A DNA stretch of 64,000 nt, from assembly GCA_035236585.1 (NCBI GenBank), contig CP141127.1:46948001-47012000 (forward strand). Reading direction: 5' to 3'. The notes beneath the pieces were generated by a model. It searched no databases. It saw only the letters and a list, made by a program, of their open reading frames with translations, and was not told the origin of the DNA. The translations under genes were made by a program, and so were the position numbers. This document shows, in pieces, positions 49,573 through 61,068 of this stretch. Positions within the stretch are counted from its first letter, which is position 1. The number at the start of each line of letters is the position of its first letter. The stretch comes from Warburgia ugandensis. Taxonomy: Eukaryota; Streptophyta; Magnoliopsida; Canellales; Canellaceae.

Positions 49573-49596
49573 TTATAAGCCCCTTGTCTAGTAGTG
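49573..49596 (-). repeat. CACTA-1 3' terminal inverted repeat
   Basis: Reverse complement reads CACTACTAGACAAGGGGCTT, followed outside by TAA, the same trinucleotide as at the left end. Confidence 0.88.
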
Positions 49597-49599
49597 TAA

Positions 49600-50282
49600 T
49601 TATAAATATGGAATTATTGCAATTAATTAATAAAATCCATATAGCCCCCTCATATATTGTTTTCAACCAAAGCACAATCCTCACCATTATCACACACATA
49701 ATCCTCATACTCACCAAGTACTTAGATTAATGGGATTGTTTTGATAAAGCAAGGAGGTCATCTTCATCATAAAAATACCTTAGATAGGATGATAAAATGG
49801 TTGATCATCTCTTATCATGTTCGTCTTGTACATAAAATACCTATTTTACTTGAGATGATAAAATGAATTGATCATTTTTATAATTGATCTTGTTGACGTC
49901 AACCAATGTCAATCCACTGGCACCAATTTTGATGCTGTCTTTATTGCATTCCACACAATCACACTTAAATACATCCACAATTCTGCAAGTATAATCCAAG
50001 GCCCATATCTCTTTTATAACCTCATAATAAATATCTTATGCCACTATTGGCCTTTTATCCTTTAAACTAGAAAAGAATGTTGCATTCGCAACTAAGCTAA
50101 CCGCACCATTCTATTGCACTCTAGAGTTATTATGGTCTTTTGTGTAAAAGTGATCACCATTGTTGACATATCTAGCATATTTTATTACTTCTGATCGTAG
50201 TCCAATCACTATCTAGCCCTAAGGGTTGAGATATACCATTGCCTGGTACTTCTCACTGAACATGAATATATATATATATATA
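49600..50282 (-). pseudogene. TNP2-type transposase, C-terminal part (CACTA-2)
   Basis: Minus-strand counterpart of 35540-36230. The region at 49870-50065 corresponds to the DUF4216-like segment (GLTLVGLHRIGYK in the other copy). CACTA-1 is inserted at its downstream end (49597) and the copia element in the preceding intron (50283). Stops are frequent. Confidence 0.75.
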
Positions 50283-50688
50283 TGTAGGAAAGGAGAATAT
50301 TCAATTCAGATGCCTTGCTGATCTCTACGGATATTCTAGCTATATTTTATGAGTAAATTTAGGCTAGTCAACTTTGTAAATAAGGAAACTTAGCTGAATG
50401 GTTATTTAGGCTAGTAAACTTTGTAAATAAGGAAACTTAGCTTTATAATTATTTAGGCTAGTCAACTTTATAAATGAGGAAACTTAGCTATATAGTTATA
50501 TAGGCTAGTCAACTTTATAAATAAGGAAACTTAACTGTATGGTTATTTTGTTCCTTTTTTAATACCTTGTAAAGATTATAAGTAATGTACATGAATATCA
50601 TAATAATATATCATTGTTTACTCAAGGAAAAAAAATAGTTCTTTTCTAATTCCTTATTGTTTAGATTCACACCCCTTTGAATCTAACA
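50283..50688 (+). repeat. Copia 5' LTR
   Basis: Starts TGTAGGAAAGG and ends CTTTGAATCTAACA. The next bases, GAGCAAGAACC, look like the tail of the usual TGGTATCAGAGC primer-binding site with TGGTATCA deleted. It contains four 47-bp tandem repeats. Confidence 0.85.
50361..50548. repeat. 47-bp tandem repeat, four units, in the copia 5' LTR
   Basis: Units start AGGCTAGT at 50361, 50408, 50455 and 50502, exactly 47 bases apart, each with ACTTT(G/A)TAAATRAGGAAACTTA. The 3' LTR has four matching units from 53891. Confidence 0.95.
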
Positions 50689-50739
50689 GAGCAAGAACCT
50701 TAATTGAAATCTTAGGTCCTCATGGTGTCCAAATCCAAG

Positions 50740-53700
50740 TCTACTAAAAACTATTATCCCAACTCTGACCTGCACTCTGTTTAGATAACCATTATATGCC
50801 TTAATAGAGATAATTTCTTGCATTGGTCTCAATTAGTGCATATGTATATTAGAGGGAGAGGAAAGATTGGGTACCTGACTGATGGTTCAAAGGTGCTTGA
50901 TTGGAAGGATCCTACTTATGCTACTTAGATGTAGAAAATTTTATGGTTATGGTATGGCTTGTTAATTCCATGGATGAAGACATTGCCTCTAACAATATTG
51001 AAATACCCAGTTTAGTGTGAAAGTTGTCATTTATCAAAGAACCATCACACTACTTACAGTTCAAAACCATATCGTGCCTCAAAACCTTTTTACTTGATTC
51101 ATAGTGATGTTTAGGGTCCTTCAAAAATTAGCACATCTTCTGGAGAAAAAAGGTTTGCAACTTTCATAGATGATCACACTCAGCTATGTTGGGTATACTT
51201 GATGAATGATAAATCTAAAGTTGAAAAATTATTCCAAATTTTTTTTCAATATGGTTGAAAACCAATTTCAAACAAAAATAAAAATCATTCCGACAATGGA
51301 ACTGAGTATTTCAATCAAGTTTTGGGAAATTTTTTCAAGGAAAAAGGAATTCAACATCAGTCTACTTGTAGTGATACTCCTCAATAAAATGGTATTGTTG
51401 AGAGAAAAAATCAACACTTACTTGAAGTTGCATGTGCCATTATGTTCTTAATGCATGTTCCAAAATATCTATGGGGAGATGCAATTTTCACAGCATCCTA
51501 TTTGATAAATAGAATTCCTACTAGTATTTTAAAATATATTACACCCTTAGAATGTTTCAAAACTTTCTTCCCTAAATGTCGACTTTTCTCTGACTTACCC
51601 TTGAAATTTTTTGAGTGCACTATGTTTGTACACATCCGTAGTAGGTTTCATTCCAAACTTGATCCTAGGGTGGAAAAATATGTGTTCACAGGCTATTCCC
51701 CCCATAAAAGGGGATATAAGTGCTATAGTCCTTTTAAAAAAACCCCTTTGTGAGTATGCATGTATCATTTGTGGAAAGTTAGCTTTACTTTTGTCAAAAC
51801 TATCTTCAGGGGGGAGAGAGAAAATAAGGAAGCTTAGTTTGGGAAACAATTGTTCCTTTGCCTACTACCTTCTTTCCCGTACCTGTTCTTGATTCTTCCA
51901 CCTCTAGTAGTCACAATAATGAGGAAAGAGAAAATATTAGTATACCATTGTCAAACTTAGATGACTCGCAAACAAGGGGAGAAATATTAAGAAAGGATCA
52001 CCATAATCCTACTTCAAAACTCCATATTTACACTCGAAGGGTTACTCATTAAAAAAATTAAGACATGCCCACAACTCTAGCACAAAACCAATCATTGTCT
52101 CCAAGCAATGATTCATGTACGACTCCAAGTAACTCTAATCCTTCTTTGTCAAATTCCACTCCTATTGTTTTTTATCTTGATGTACCTATAGGACTGAGAA
52201 ATGGAGTTGAAACCTGGACAGAACATCATATTACTAAATATGTCTCATAAAATAAGCTTTCTAAGTGTTATAAAGCTTTTATCTAAAAAATCTCTCACCT
52301 GTTTATTCCAAGAACCATTTAGGAAGCCTTAGATAACCTAGATTGGAAATGGGACTTAGGAGATAGTTAACTTACCAAGGGGCAAGAAAATAGTAGGATG
52401 CAAATGGGTCTTTACGGTTAAGTGTAGAGCTGATGGAAGTACAGAAAGGTACAAGGCAAGTTTAGTGGCAAAAGATTTTACACAAACACATGGTATTGAT
52501 TACTAGGAGACTTTTACTCTAGTCTCAAAGATTAATTCAATCCATGTTTTACTATTATTAGCCATTAGTCTTGACTGGCACTTGCACCAGCTAAATGCAA
52601 ATCCGCAATCTTAAATGGGACTTTGGAAGAGGAAGTCTTTATGAGCCTACCACTGGGGTTTGAGGAACATCTTAGTGAAAGACAAGTGTGTAGACTAAGA
52701 AAATCTCTATATGGCCAAAAATAATCTCCCAGACTATGGTTTGAGTGATTTGTGAAAGTTGTAAAGGCCCATGGATGCACACAAAGTCAAGCAGATCACA
52801 CAATGTTTTATAAACACTCAATAGAAGGAAAGATTGCTATTTTAATTGTTTATGTTGATGATATAATATTAATAGGTGATGATCATGTTGAGTTAAAGAG
52901 ACTCAAGTGAGTCCTTGCGATGAATTTAAAATCAAGGACTTAGGAGTCTTAAAGTATTTTCTTGGAATGGAGTTTGCCAGGTCTAAAAAGGACATCTTTG
53001 TGTCTCAACAAAAATATGTGCTAGATCTTCTTGGAGAGACAGATCTACTCTATTACAAGGTAGCAGAGACACTAATGGAACCTAATTTGAAGCTTCAATC
53101 TACTAAACCTGAAGATGTGAAGAATAGGAAACAATTTCAAAGGCTGGTTGGTAAACTGATTTATCTATCGCATACCTGACCAGATATAGCTTTTGGCATG
53201 AGCATGGTAAGTCAATTTATGCACTCACCAGGTCCAAAACACTTTGAGGTAGTGTACAAAATCCTAAGGTACTTAAAGGGATCATTGGGGAAGGGCCTAA
53301 TGTTTAGAAAACATGGTCACCTACAAATTGAAGTATATATAGATGCAAATTGGGCTAGGAGTATAACTGATAGAAGGTCAACCTCTAGGTAATGCACTTT
53401 TGATGGAGGAAATATTGTTACTTGGCATAGTGAAAAAAAAGAGTGGTGGCAAGAAGCAGTGATGAAGTCGAATTTAGATCAATTGCCCATGGAATTTGTG
53501 AGGTGTTGTGGATTAAAAGAATCTCAGAGAAACTTAAAGTCTCAAGTCCCTCTCCAATAAAGATATAATGTCATAACAAAGCAGCAATCTCAATAGCACA
53601 TAACCCTATTCTTCATGATAGGACTAAGCATGTTGAGGTAGACAAGCACTTCACTGAAGAGAAAATAGAGAATAAATAGATTTAGATGACTTATATACCA

Positions 53701-53800
53701 ACTAATGAACAAATTGCAGATATTCTTACAAAGGGACTATCCAAGAAATAATTTGAGAAATTGACTATTAAGCTGGCGATGGAAGATATATTCAAACTAG
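50740..53800 (+). pseudogene. Copia polyprotein (gag remnant, integrase, reverse transcriptase, RNase H)
   Basis: The gag start is visible at about 50790-50960 (FLHWSQLVHMYIRGRGKIGY). It then joins directly to the integrase N-terminus at about 51010, so the protease and zinc knuckle are gone. Integrase: FYLIHSDV-stop-GPS, FATFIDDHTQLCWVYLM, SDNGTEYF, IQHQSTCSDTPQ, NGIVERKNQHLLEVA. The reverse transcriptase has FMSLPLGFEEH, RLRKSLYGQK and the catalytic ILIVYVDDIILIGDD near 52840-52880, then LGVLKYFLGMEFARS. RNase H shows YIDANWARSITDRRSTS and ends around 53760. More than fifteen stops and several frameshifts. Confidence 0.92.
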
Positions 53801-53812
53801 CTTGAGGGGGAG

Positions 53813-54190
53813 TGTTGGAAAGGAGAATATTCAGTTGAGATGTCTTGCTGATCTCCAGGGATTGTCTAGCTGTATTATATGAGCAAATTTAGGCTAGTCA
53901 ACTTTGTAAATAAGGAAACTTAGCTAAATGGTTATTTAGCCAGTCAACTTTGTAAATAAGGAAACTTAGGTGTATAGTTATTTAGGCTAGTAAACTTTGT
54001 AAATAAGGAAACTTAGTTATATAGTTATTTAGGTTAGTCAACTTTTTAAATAAGGAACATTAACTATATGGTTATTTTGTTCCTTTCTTAGTACCTTGTA
54101 AAGATTATATGTAGTATACATGTATATCGTAATAATATGTCATCGTTTACTCAAGAAAAAATAGTTCTTTTCTAATTCCTTATTGTTTAG
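53813..54190 (+). repeat. Copia 3' LTR, truncated at its 3' end
   Basis: TGTTGGAAAGG start right after the polypurine tract. Four 47-bp units at 53891, 53938, 53984 and 54031. After TTATTGTTTAGA it runs into an AT repeat, so the terminal bases seen in the 5' LTR are missing. Confidence 0.88.
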
Positions 54191-54199
54191 AATATATAT

Positions 54200-56870
54200 A
54201 TATATATATATATAATGTAATTTTTTAAGTGTGAATTCTTTCATTTTACCTCTTGGCAAAGCCAAGTATTAAAAGTGCGACAATGCTCAAATTGTAGTCA
54301 CTTCTATTTCTTTACATAACTTGGTTTCTTTGCCTTGAGGACATCCATGTTCTCACTACACATGCAAAAACACAATTTAATAGATAGATCAAAGAAAATA
54401 TAATCATTAATAATTAATTTTTATCTAAGTGCATGATCAACTTACTCAATATATGGTTGGAGTTCATCAACATTTCCCAACATATAAAGGTACATCTGGC
54501 CCCATTCTTTATAGTCAACATTTGATACATGACCACTCGATAGAGGTTTGCAACCTTAGGATCATGAAATACAACTAATTGTTTCTTTCTTGGGATTCCA
54601 ATTGCATCCACTCCTGGTAAGAACTCTGTGCAAAACTCCACTACTTCCTTTATAATTTAACATTTGGCTATACACCCCTTTAGCTGGTTATGATTTCGTA
54701 CATACCCTTTTAAAATTTTCATATACCTCTCAAATGGGTAAATCCATCCAAATAAACTGACCCACAAAGTTTAACCTCATCAATGAGATGCATTGTTAAG
54801 TGTAGCATGATGTCAAAGAAGGATGGTGGGAAGATTATCTCAAGCTCACATAAAGTCTTCACTAGATGTCCTTGAATTTTTTAGTATTTTGAAACATCCT
54901 TCACCTTCTTGCATAAAGCATTAAAGAAGTAGTTAAATTTTGTAATAGTTCCCCTAACTTTGTCTAGTAACACCAAATGTATTGCTACAGGTAGGAGTTA
55001 TTTCATCAATGCATGGTAATTGTGAGACTTCATCCCTAAAGCTTTTGGCTCTTTTATCAAGATAATGTTTTTTTAAAGTTTGAAGAGTAATTACTGGGAC
55101 TTTAAGCTTGGACAAGGATTTACACACTATTCTTCTCTCCACTTTATTAAGCGTATAATTTTCTTTAGGAAAGTATGTTCCTCGATTGCCCCTGTCCTAT
55201 GGATGCAACCTCCTGTTCAAATCCATTTTTATAAAATCCATTCAAGCTACAAGTCCATCCTTTGTTTTTCTTGGGATGTCAAACAAGGTATGGTTAAGCT
55301 TTCACATACATACTTCTCAATGTGGATGACATTGAGCACATGGCTTAGTACCAATATGCAACCAAAAAGAATATTGATTTCTTCTTCTAACAACTTCTAC
55401 AATTTCTTTCACCTACATGTTTACTTGATTTGTTCTTTCACCATAAGACATTAATGATTTCAACCTACTCCCATACTTGTCATCTTATCAACATCTTTGG
55501 AGGTATCCTTGTCTCTACACTACCATTAAATTCTCCCTTCTTAACATGGTATGGATGATCTCTGTGGAACCGTCTTCTATGGCCAAGGAATGCCATTTTC
55601 CTACCATGTTTAAGTCGTACAACAATTGTTGATCACTTTAAATAGGACAAGCATTGTATTCTTTCACGGCGCATCTAGAAAAACTACTATGCATAGGAAA
55701 ATTGCTTATTGTCCACAACAGTATAGCCTTTAAATTGAATGCCTCTTTCTTTTATGTGTTGTATGCTTCAACACCTATGTCCCATAATGTCTCAAGATCA
55801 CCAATGAAGGAGCTAAGTACACATCAATGTCGTTCCCTAGCTACTTTGGACCTGATATCAATATAGTTACCATCATGAACTTTCTCTTCATCCATACAAA
55901 AGGTGAGAGGTTGTAACAAACTAATATAACAAGCCAACAACTAGCTACTCATACAACCATGACGATTAACCCATTTTCAGATTTTAAAGGTTTCTAGTTT
56001 TTTTAGCAAAATTAGGCTATAGGAATTCTATGAGCTTCCATGCTAGGCTATGTGGTGGATGGCATGAAAAGCTATTAGCTATTATGTCCTAGGCATGCCA
56101 TACTAATTTTTTGCTATTTTTGTAATATAGAACATTCTTTTAACTCTTAGAATAGGAGGGAAATACCATAAAACTTTTCTCATTAACATTTGTAACCATC
56201 TCAATTAAATTTCATTAACTTTCATCTTAATTGTCCACAAGTTGGGAATGTAGTTTTATCCTTCTGCTCCTTTCTGTACAAGATGCAATCATTGGGACAG
56301 GCATGTATCTTCTCATCCTTCAACCCTAGCACAGCCAAGTTTTCTTTGCTTCCCATTTGGTCCTCCCCAATTTATTATCTTTCAATAGCATCTTACCCAC
56401 TAATTTCAAGACTTTTGTAAAACCTTGATCTAAAAAACCAAATCTTGATTTCACGTTGTAAAGTTCTCCTGCTATAGACAACTTAGTACAATCTTTACAC
56501 TCAAGAAAGTGCTTCATCAGCTTCCTCTAATGTAGTATGAAATTATTTGGAGTCATCTTGGAAGTCATCATATGCATCTTGAAACATTGGTGTAGTTGTA
56601 CTGTCTACAGAACTTCCTATAGTATCTTCACATCTTCCAGGCCATTTTGAGGGCCTATGCAAAAGTTCTTGTCCATGCCAAATCCATGGGCAATAACTTT
56701 CGTTGTTTCCATTGAAATACAAGTGTTCTCTCAACACCCCATGGACAATGCTATGGATTATGATCACCACCTGCATTAAGTGTGAACTTTATGAACTTTT
56801 CAGTCCCTCCTCATACTTTGTTGATGTTCTTGCTTCAATCATCCAAGCATATTTGTCCATTATCTAAAAA
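54200..56870 (-). pseudogene. TNP2-type CACTA transposase, N-terminal and central parts (CACTA-2)
   Basis: Minus-strand counterpart of 14471-15048 plus 33343-35330. The N-terminal part at 56543-56870 includes LREHLYFNGNNESYCPWIWH and SPGR-like WPGRCED. 56326-56517 corresponds to the FSLSYQGFTKVFKVVGKML region of the other copy. 54414-54641 matches the segment before the intron (PGVDAIGIPRKKQLVVFHDP). Frames are broken throughout. The copia element lies in the following intron. Together with 49600-50282 this is one dead gene. Confidence 0.85.
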
Positions 56871-57654
56871 AATTGAAGCAAATCTGTGTCTAAAGACTTG
56901 TTAGATATGAAAGGATTAGGTTAGGCATTTTACCAAATACTAGATATACAAGAATTATAAGTATTTAAAATAACTAAATTACATGCATGCACACATGTAG
57001 AAATTTTAAATTAACAATGAAAAAAGAAGCAAAATATAATAAATACATTCAAAAAGAAATTTAAATTAAAAGCAAAATTTTCTAACCATAACCATTCAAA
57101 TTTCTTAAAATATGCATACATATACATACATATATATATATATATATGTATGTATGAGACAAATAAAGCCATATTAACCAACACTCAAAAATCAATATCA
57201 AAATCGACCAACTTGACGGCACCATTTCTCTTCATCAAACCCTAATTTTGGATGAGAACCACATATCATGATGTTCTTCCTTTCTCTTATAGTGAGAATT
57301 AGAGAGAGAAGTAGTTGTTGTTTGCAATGATATCATACAATTTTTATTTAATTCACAATGATCTAACACAATTCTTAACCCCATCATATGTATTGATAAA
57401 ACCCACTTAATCTACAAAATGCAAATAGATAGAGTTGGTAACAAGAAAGTCATGCATGATAAAAAGAGATTTTAGTATGCTTATAGTGTTTTTCGTGCCC
57501 TAAATAATCAAAATATCCAAAATGAAAAGCAAGAAGGGAAGTAGGATAGAGAGAGAGACACAAGGACTAAAAGAGGGCTTCATGCCACCCATAAGATGAA
57601 GAATATGAGCAGGGGATACATGAAAAAATGGCATCATTTTGGCCTTTTGTAAAT

Positions 57655-58519
57655 GAAGAAGGACTTTTGAAGTCATTTTCTAAAAACAACTCTAAAAGTT
57701 TCAACTTTTGAAGTCGTTTTGAAAAATGACTTTAAAAATCCTTCTTAAACTCATTTTTTTCACAACTTTAAATTCACTAATTAACAAAATACCAAATTAT
57801 GTTTCACACAAATCAATGTTGCATCACATATTCTATACATAATAAGTACAAGAATATGTAAAACACCTAGGTAGCATGCAAAAATTCTTCAAACATGCAT
57901 ATGTAGACATATACACACACACACACACATATATGAGACAAATAAAAGATATACTAACCAAGACTCAAAAATTGATATTGACCAAGAATATATGAATGTA
58001 ATCCCAATTAATAGTTGGGATTTTGTATATAGATGAACATAGTTGAAAAAAACAAACTGAAATTCGATGAAAGAAAAATGACATTAAAACTTCATTCTTT
58101 TGAAGTCATTTTCAAGTAAACGACCTTTAAAGTCTGCACTTTTAAAGTCCTTTTCAGCAAACAACTATAAGTTGGAACTTTTAAAGTTGTTTAGGAAAAA
58201 TGACTTTAAAACTCCATTCTTTTGAAGTCATTTTCAGTCAAATGAATTTAAAGGTTTGGACTTCTAAAGTCATTTGGGAGAAACGACTTTAAACTCCATT
58301 CTTTTGAAGTTGTTTTCATTCGAACAACTTTAAAAGTCTCTTCCCATGAGAAAAATTGCTATTTGCACCAGACTAAAGAAGTCATTTTTCTATTAAATGA
58401 CTGCTTAAGTGTGATTTTTGAAGTTATTTTTTATAAATGACTTGCAAAATATTTAAAAAGTTGGTAGTCAAAATAACAACTTCTTTATACTGGCTTTAAA
58501 AGCATCATGTGCAATAGTG
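57655..58519. repeat. CACTA-2 5' terminus and subterminal repeats
   Basis: Many CTTTTGAAGTC, GACTTTAAA and ACTTTTAAAGT cores in both orientations, densest at 58080-58440, then the terminus whose minus strand reads CACTATTGCACATGATGC. The array is longer than that of CACTA-1. Confidence 0.8.
57912..57928. repeat. (AC)n microsatellite
   Basis: A short uninterrupted AC run beside ATAT sequence. Similar AT-rich runs are at 57122-57150. Confidence 0.8.
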
Positions 58520-61068
58520 TTTGCAAGCTCTACACCAAGTAATTTTTAGTAAGGCCTTTGAAACATCATGGATTTCATAAAGTCTTTTACATGATTAGTA
58601 CAAACTCTATTGCAAATTTAAGTTACAAAATTAATGCAACTCAATGTAATACACATCAAGGAACCAATTTGACACTTCCCGTCCATCAGATGATGTTGAT
58701 GGAATCACACTTGGTATGGTTCATTCTTTGGAAGGGATTTATATCTCATGTGGCAAAAGAGTTAGTCGTAGCACACTTGACATCTAGTGATGAACCATCT
58801 GTGTGCAAACCTATCTTACTTATGTATAGCAAAGGTGAATCATTAGAGAACCTTTGTACTTATTGATGGTTCATTCCTTAAAAAGGTTCACCACGTATGA
58901 TGAGGTGGTCAAAGCTTGCATCAACACTTCATCAATGATAGTCAACTTTTTTCCTTTCAAGATACATGATGTGTCAGTTTTCAATCATTTAAATATCTCT
59001 ATGAGTTCTTTGAACCATTGAATCAGTAGTTGGATCTATTCTAAGATTGCATTTGCTTTGCATGCTCAAATATGATGAATGTTCTTAAAGTTATGTTTCC
59101 CTTAATATTAAATAAATTGATAAAATTTCATATATGTACAAAATGTCAAGCCATTTATTGTTCTTGTTGATTTGGCTCTTTACAAGTCTTACGAGATATG
59201 TCAAATTAGTCACTTGTTCTTGTGGGTTTTGATTAAGGTGTAATAAGAAGATACTTCATGCAATCTCTATTGAATAAGCAAAAGATCCATCAAAGTCCAC
59301 AACTAAAGCTTGTGGAGCATGGCATGTGCTTTGGTGGTGATGACAAAAGCTTGAATCTATGGTACAAATTTGCTACATAACAATTTCAATGGAGCCCTAT
59401 CTAGGAAGAAGAAGAATGAAAGTGAAAAAAATCAGATCTTTTCCTTTTTAAAGAAGAACAAAGATCAAAAAATTCCTAAAAGCCTCCTCAATGTAACTGC
59501 CCATTTAAGAATTCCATCCAAAGGGGCTATCTACAAACCCATTTATTGAGTTGGAGGACAACTTGCAAAAGAAATGAAGTTCGTGATCTACTCATAAACT
59601 AAAATGGGAGTTTAGGAACTAATACAAATCGGAGCCCTCAATGTTCATCAGTAGTTCAATATTTTGTATTAATTTTATTCACATGTTTTTTCTTGTATCA
59701 AATAAAACACAAATAGCTTTAAGTACTGCACGTTCTACTTTTTGCAAATCATTACTAAATTATAGCCTCACAAACTATAAACTCAAGTTTATAATAATGG
59801 TTACCAACAATAATAGATTATGCGGTTTAAAAATACCATAAGTGCATAGCACTATTGTAACATAGTTTGTGAAAGTATGGGTCGATCCATAGAGACTCTT
59901 TAATAAATAGATTTAATTAAAGTCTATTTTAATTACTTTAACTTGGCCAAATGATTTATTAATTGATTAACTAATTTAAAAAATGATAAAAATAACAAAA
60001 GCACATAGGATATCTAGAAAGTAAATCTAAGCATAGGGTTTAAAAATCCAATCTATTAGAATTAAGTATTCTTACAATTAAACTGTCTAGATATTTGCCT
60101 ATACATGTTAATAGAATTTCAATAACTCTAAAAACTTGAAAAATATGTCTTTTAAGGCTCTCTTTTTATGATTTTCTTAATTTTAATTTCTAGTAGAGTA
60201 ATATAATTATTCAAAGCATAGCTCGTCTTCTTAGGGCACAGGCTATGAAAGACTCTCATGTAATGACTCTCTTTTTATCATACATAATATCCTTTTTCAT
60301 GAACCATCACTAAGCATGTAATTAGAGTGCTAAAAATCTAATATTAATGTTTATGCACATTTTAACCTAGCATCATTTAATCTTAAAATATCTATTCTAA
60401 CACATTTTAATTCTAATGCCTAGAGAAACTAATTAACAAACAGGCATAAATAAAACTAAACCATATCTAACAACTAATAAAAATGTGGATAACAAAAGCA
60501 TAAAGTAAAGAACTTACTAACAATGAAAAGAAAAGAGAACTTTTATTTCACTAATAGAAATAATTACAAAGAGCATTTGCAATTGAACAAATAAACATAA
60601 ACAAAGGAAATAATGGGATAGAATGAATCATCAAAAGACTCCTCCATGTCACTTGAAAGATTTCCTCAGCCAACTTTGCTATCCTGCACAGAACCACCAT
60701 GCTTTCATGATGTCCACTTATAACATATCCTTGTTGTATCACTCAACTAAGGTTATGTGTCATCCACCACTCGAGACACTAGCCTAGGTAAGGATCTAAA
60801 CAACTTTTATCCAAGGATGGAGAGATGGGGGTTAAAGAAGAAGAAGAATGCTTGAGGTGCATGAGATTTAGGAGAGGGTAGGCTTGGATGTGTTAATGGA
60901 TGATGGAGAGAAAGATAGGAGAGGAATAAGGTAGCATTTGGTGTTAAGAAGAAGTGAGAGAGAGGTGCTTGAATTCAGAAGGAATATGGAGGAAACTAGT
61001 AAGGGTTTATTTGTGGATTATAGGAGGAACTATGTGTGTGTTGCGTTGGAAGAGAAGTGGGCTATTAC
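58520..61068. other. Flank of CACTA-2: no recognised feature
   Basis: About 2.5 kb, AT-rich, with many stops in all frames. A 102-codon open frame at 58558-58866 shows no domain I recognise. At 59850-59900 the stretch AGCACTATTGTAACATAG..GGTCGATCCATAGAGACT resembles, from memory, noncoding sequence common in plant retroelements; I cannot confirm this. 60830-61020 is purine-rich. It may be an old retroelement interior or the host locus. Confidence 0.4.

Larger units (their letters stand above)
12661..49596 (+). mobile_element. CACTA-1: En/Spm transposon with both termini and TSD TAA
   Basis: The left terminus reads CACTACTACACTAGGCTT. The right terminus, reverse complemented, reads CACTACTAGACAAGGGGCTT. 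TAA flanks both sides (12658-12660, 49597-49599), the 3-bp TSD typical of CACTA elements. In order it holds subterminal repeats, a TNP2-type transposase gene, a second gene with a plant En/Spm transposase domain and a Ulp1-like C-terminus, and 3' subterminal repeats. All reading frames are broken. About 28 kb or more of its 36.9 kb is later retroelement insertion. It lies inside CACTA-2 in the opposite orientation. Confidence 0.9.
50283..54190 (+). mobile_element. Ty1/copia LTR retrotransposon, internally deleted
   Basis: The two LTRs (50283-50688 and 53813-54190) flank a polyprotein in copia order, integrase then reverse transcriptase then RNase H. Both LTRs start TGT(A/T)GGAAAGGAGAATATTC. 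The polypurine tract GAGGGGGAGTG precedes the 3' LTR. The element sits in an AT-repeat intron of the CACTA-2 transposase, so the TSD is not resolvable. A deletion removed most of gag and all of the protease, and the 3' LTR lost its last 25 or so bases. Many stops; it cannot move on its own. Confidence 0.92.
11924..58519 (-). mobile_element. CACTA-2: older En/Spm transposon hosting the other insertions
   Basis: The 5' terminus is at 58519: on the minus strand it reads CACTATTGCACATGATGC, followed by sequence parallel to the CACTA-1 5' end (CTTTTAAAG, AAAGAAGTTG). Its own sequence remains at 49600-50282, about 54200-58519 and 11924-12660; everything else in the span is later insertion. The two sides of CACTA-1 fit together: 49597-49615 and 12600-12660 (minus strand) together match 36228-36280 of CACTA-1. 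TNP2 fragments are on the minus strand. The 3' terminus is left of the window. The right-hand TSD would be TTT (58520-58522). The element is degraded. Confidence 0.8.

Noticed and set aside
50361-50548. Regularly spaced repeats resembling a CRISPR array
   Set aside because: The 47-bp units are contiguous with no unique spacers, lie in a copia LTR, and the genome is a plant.
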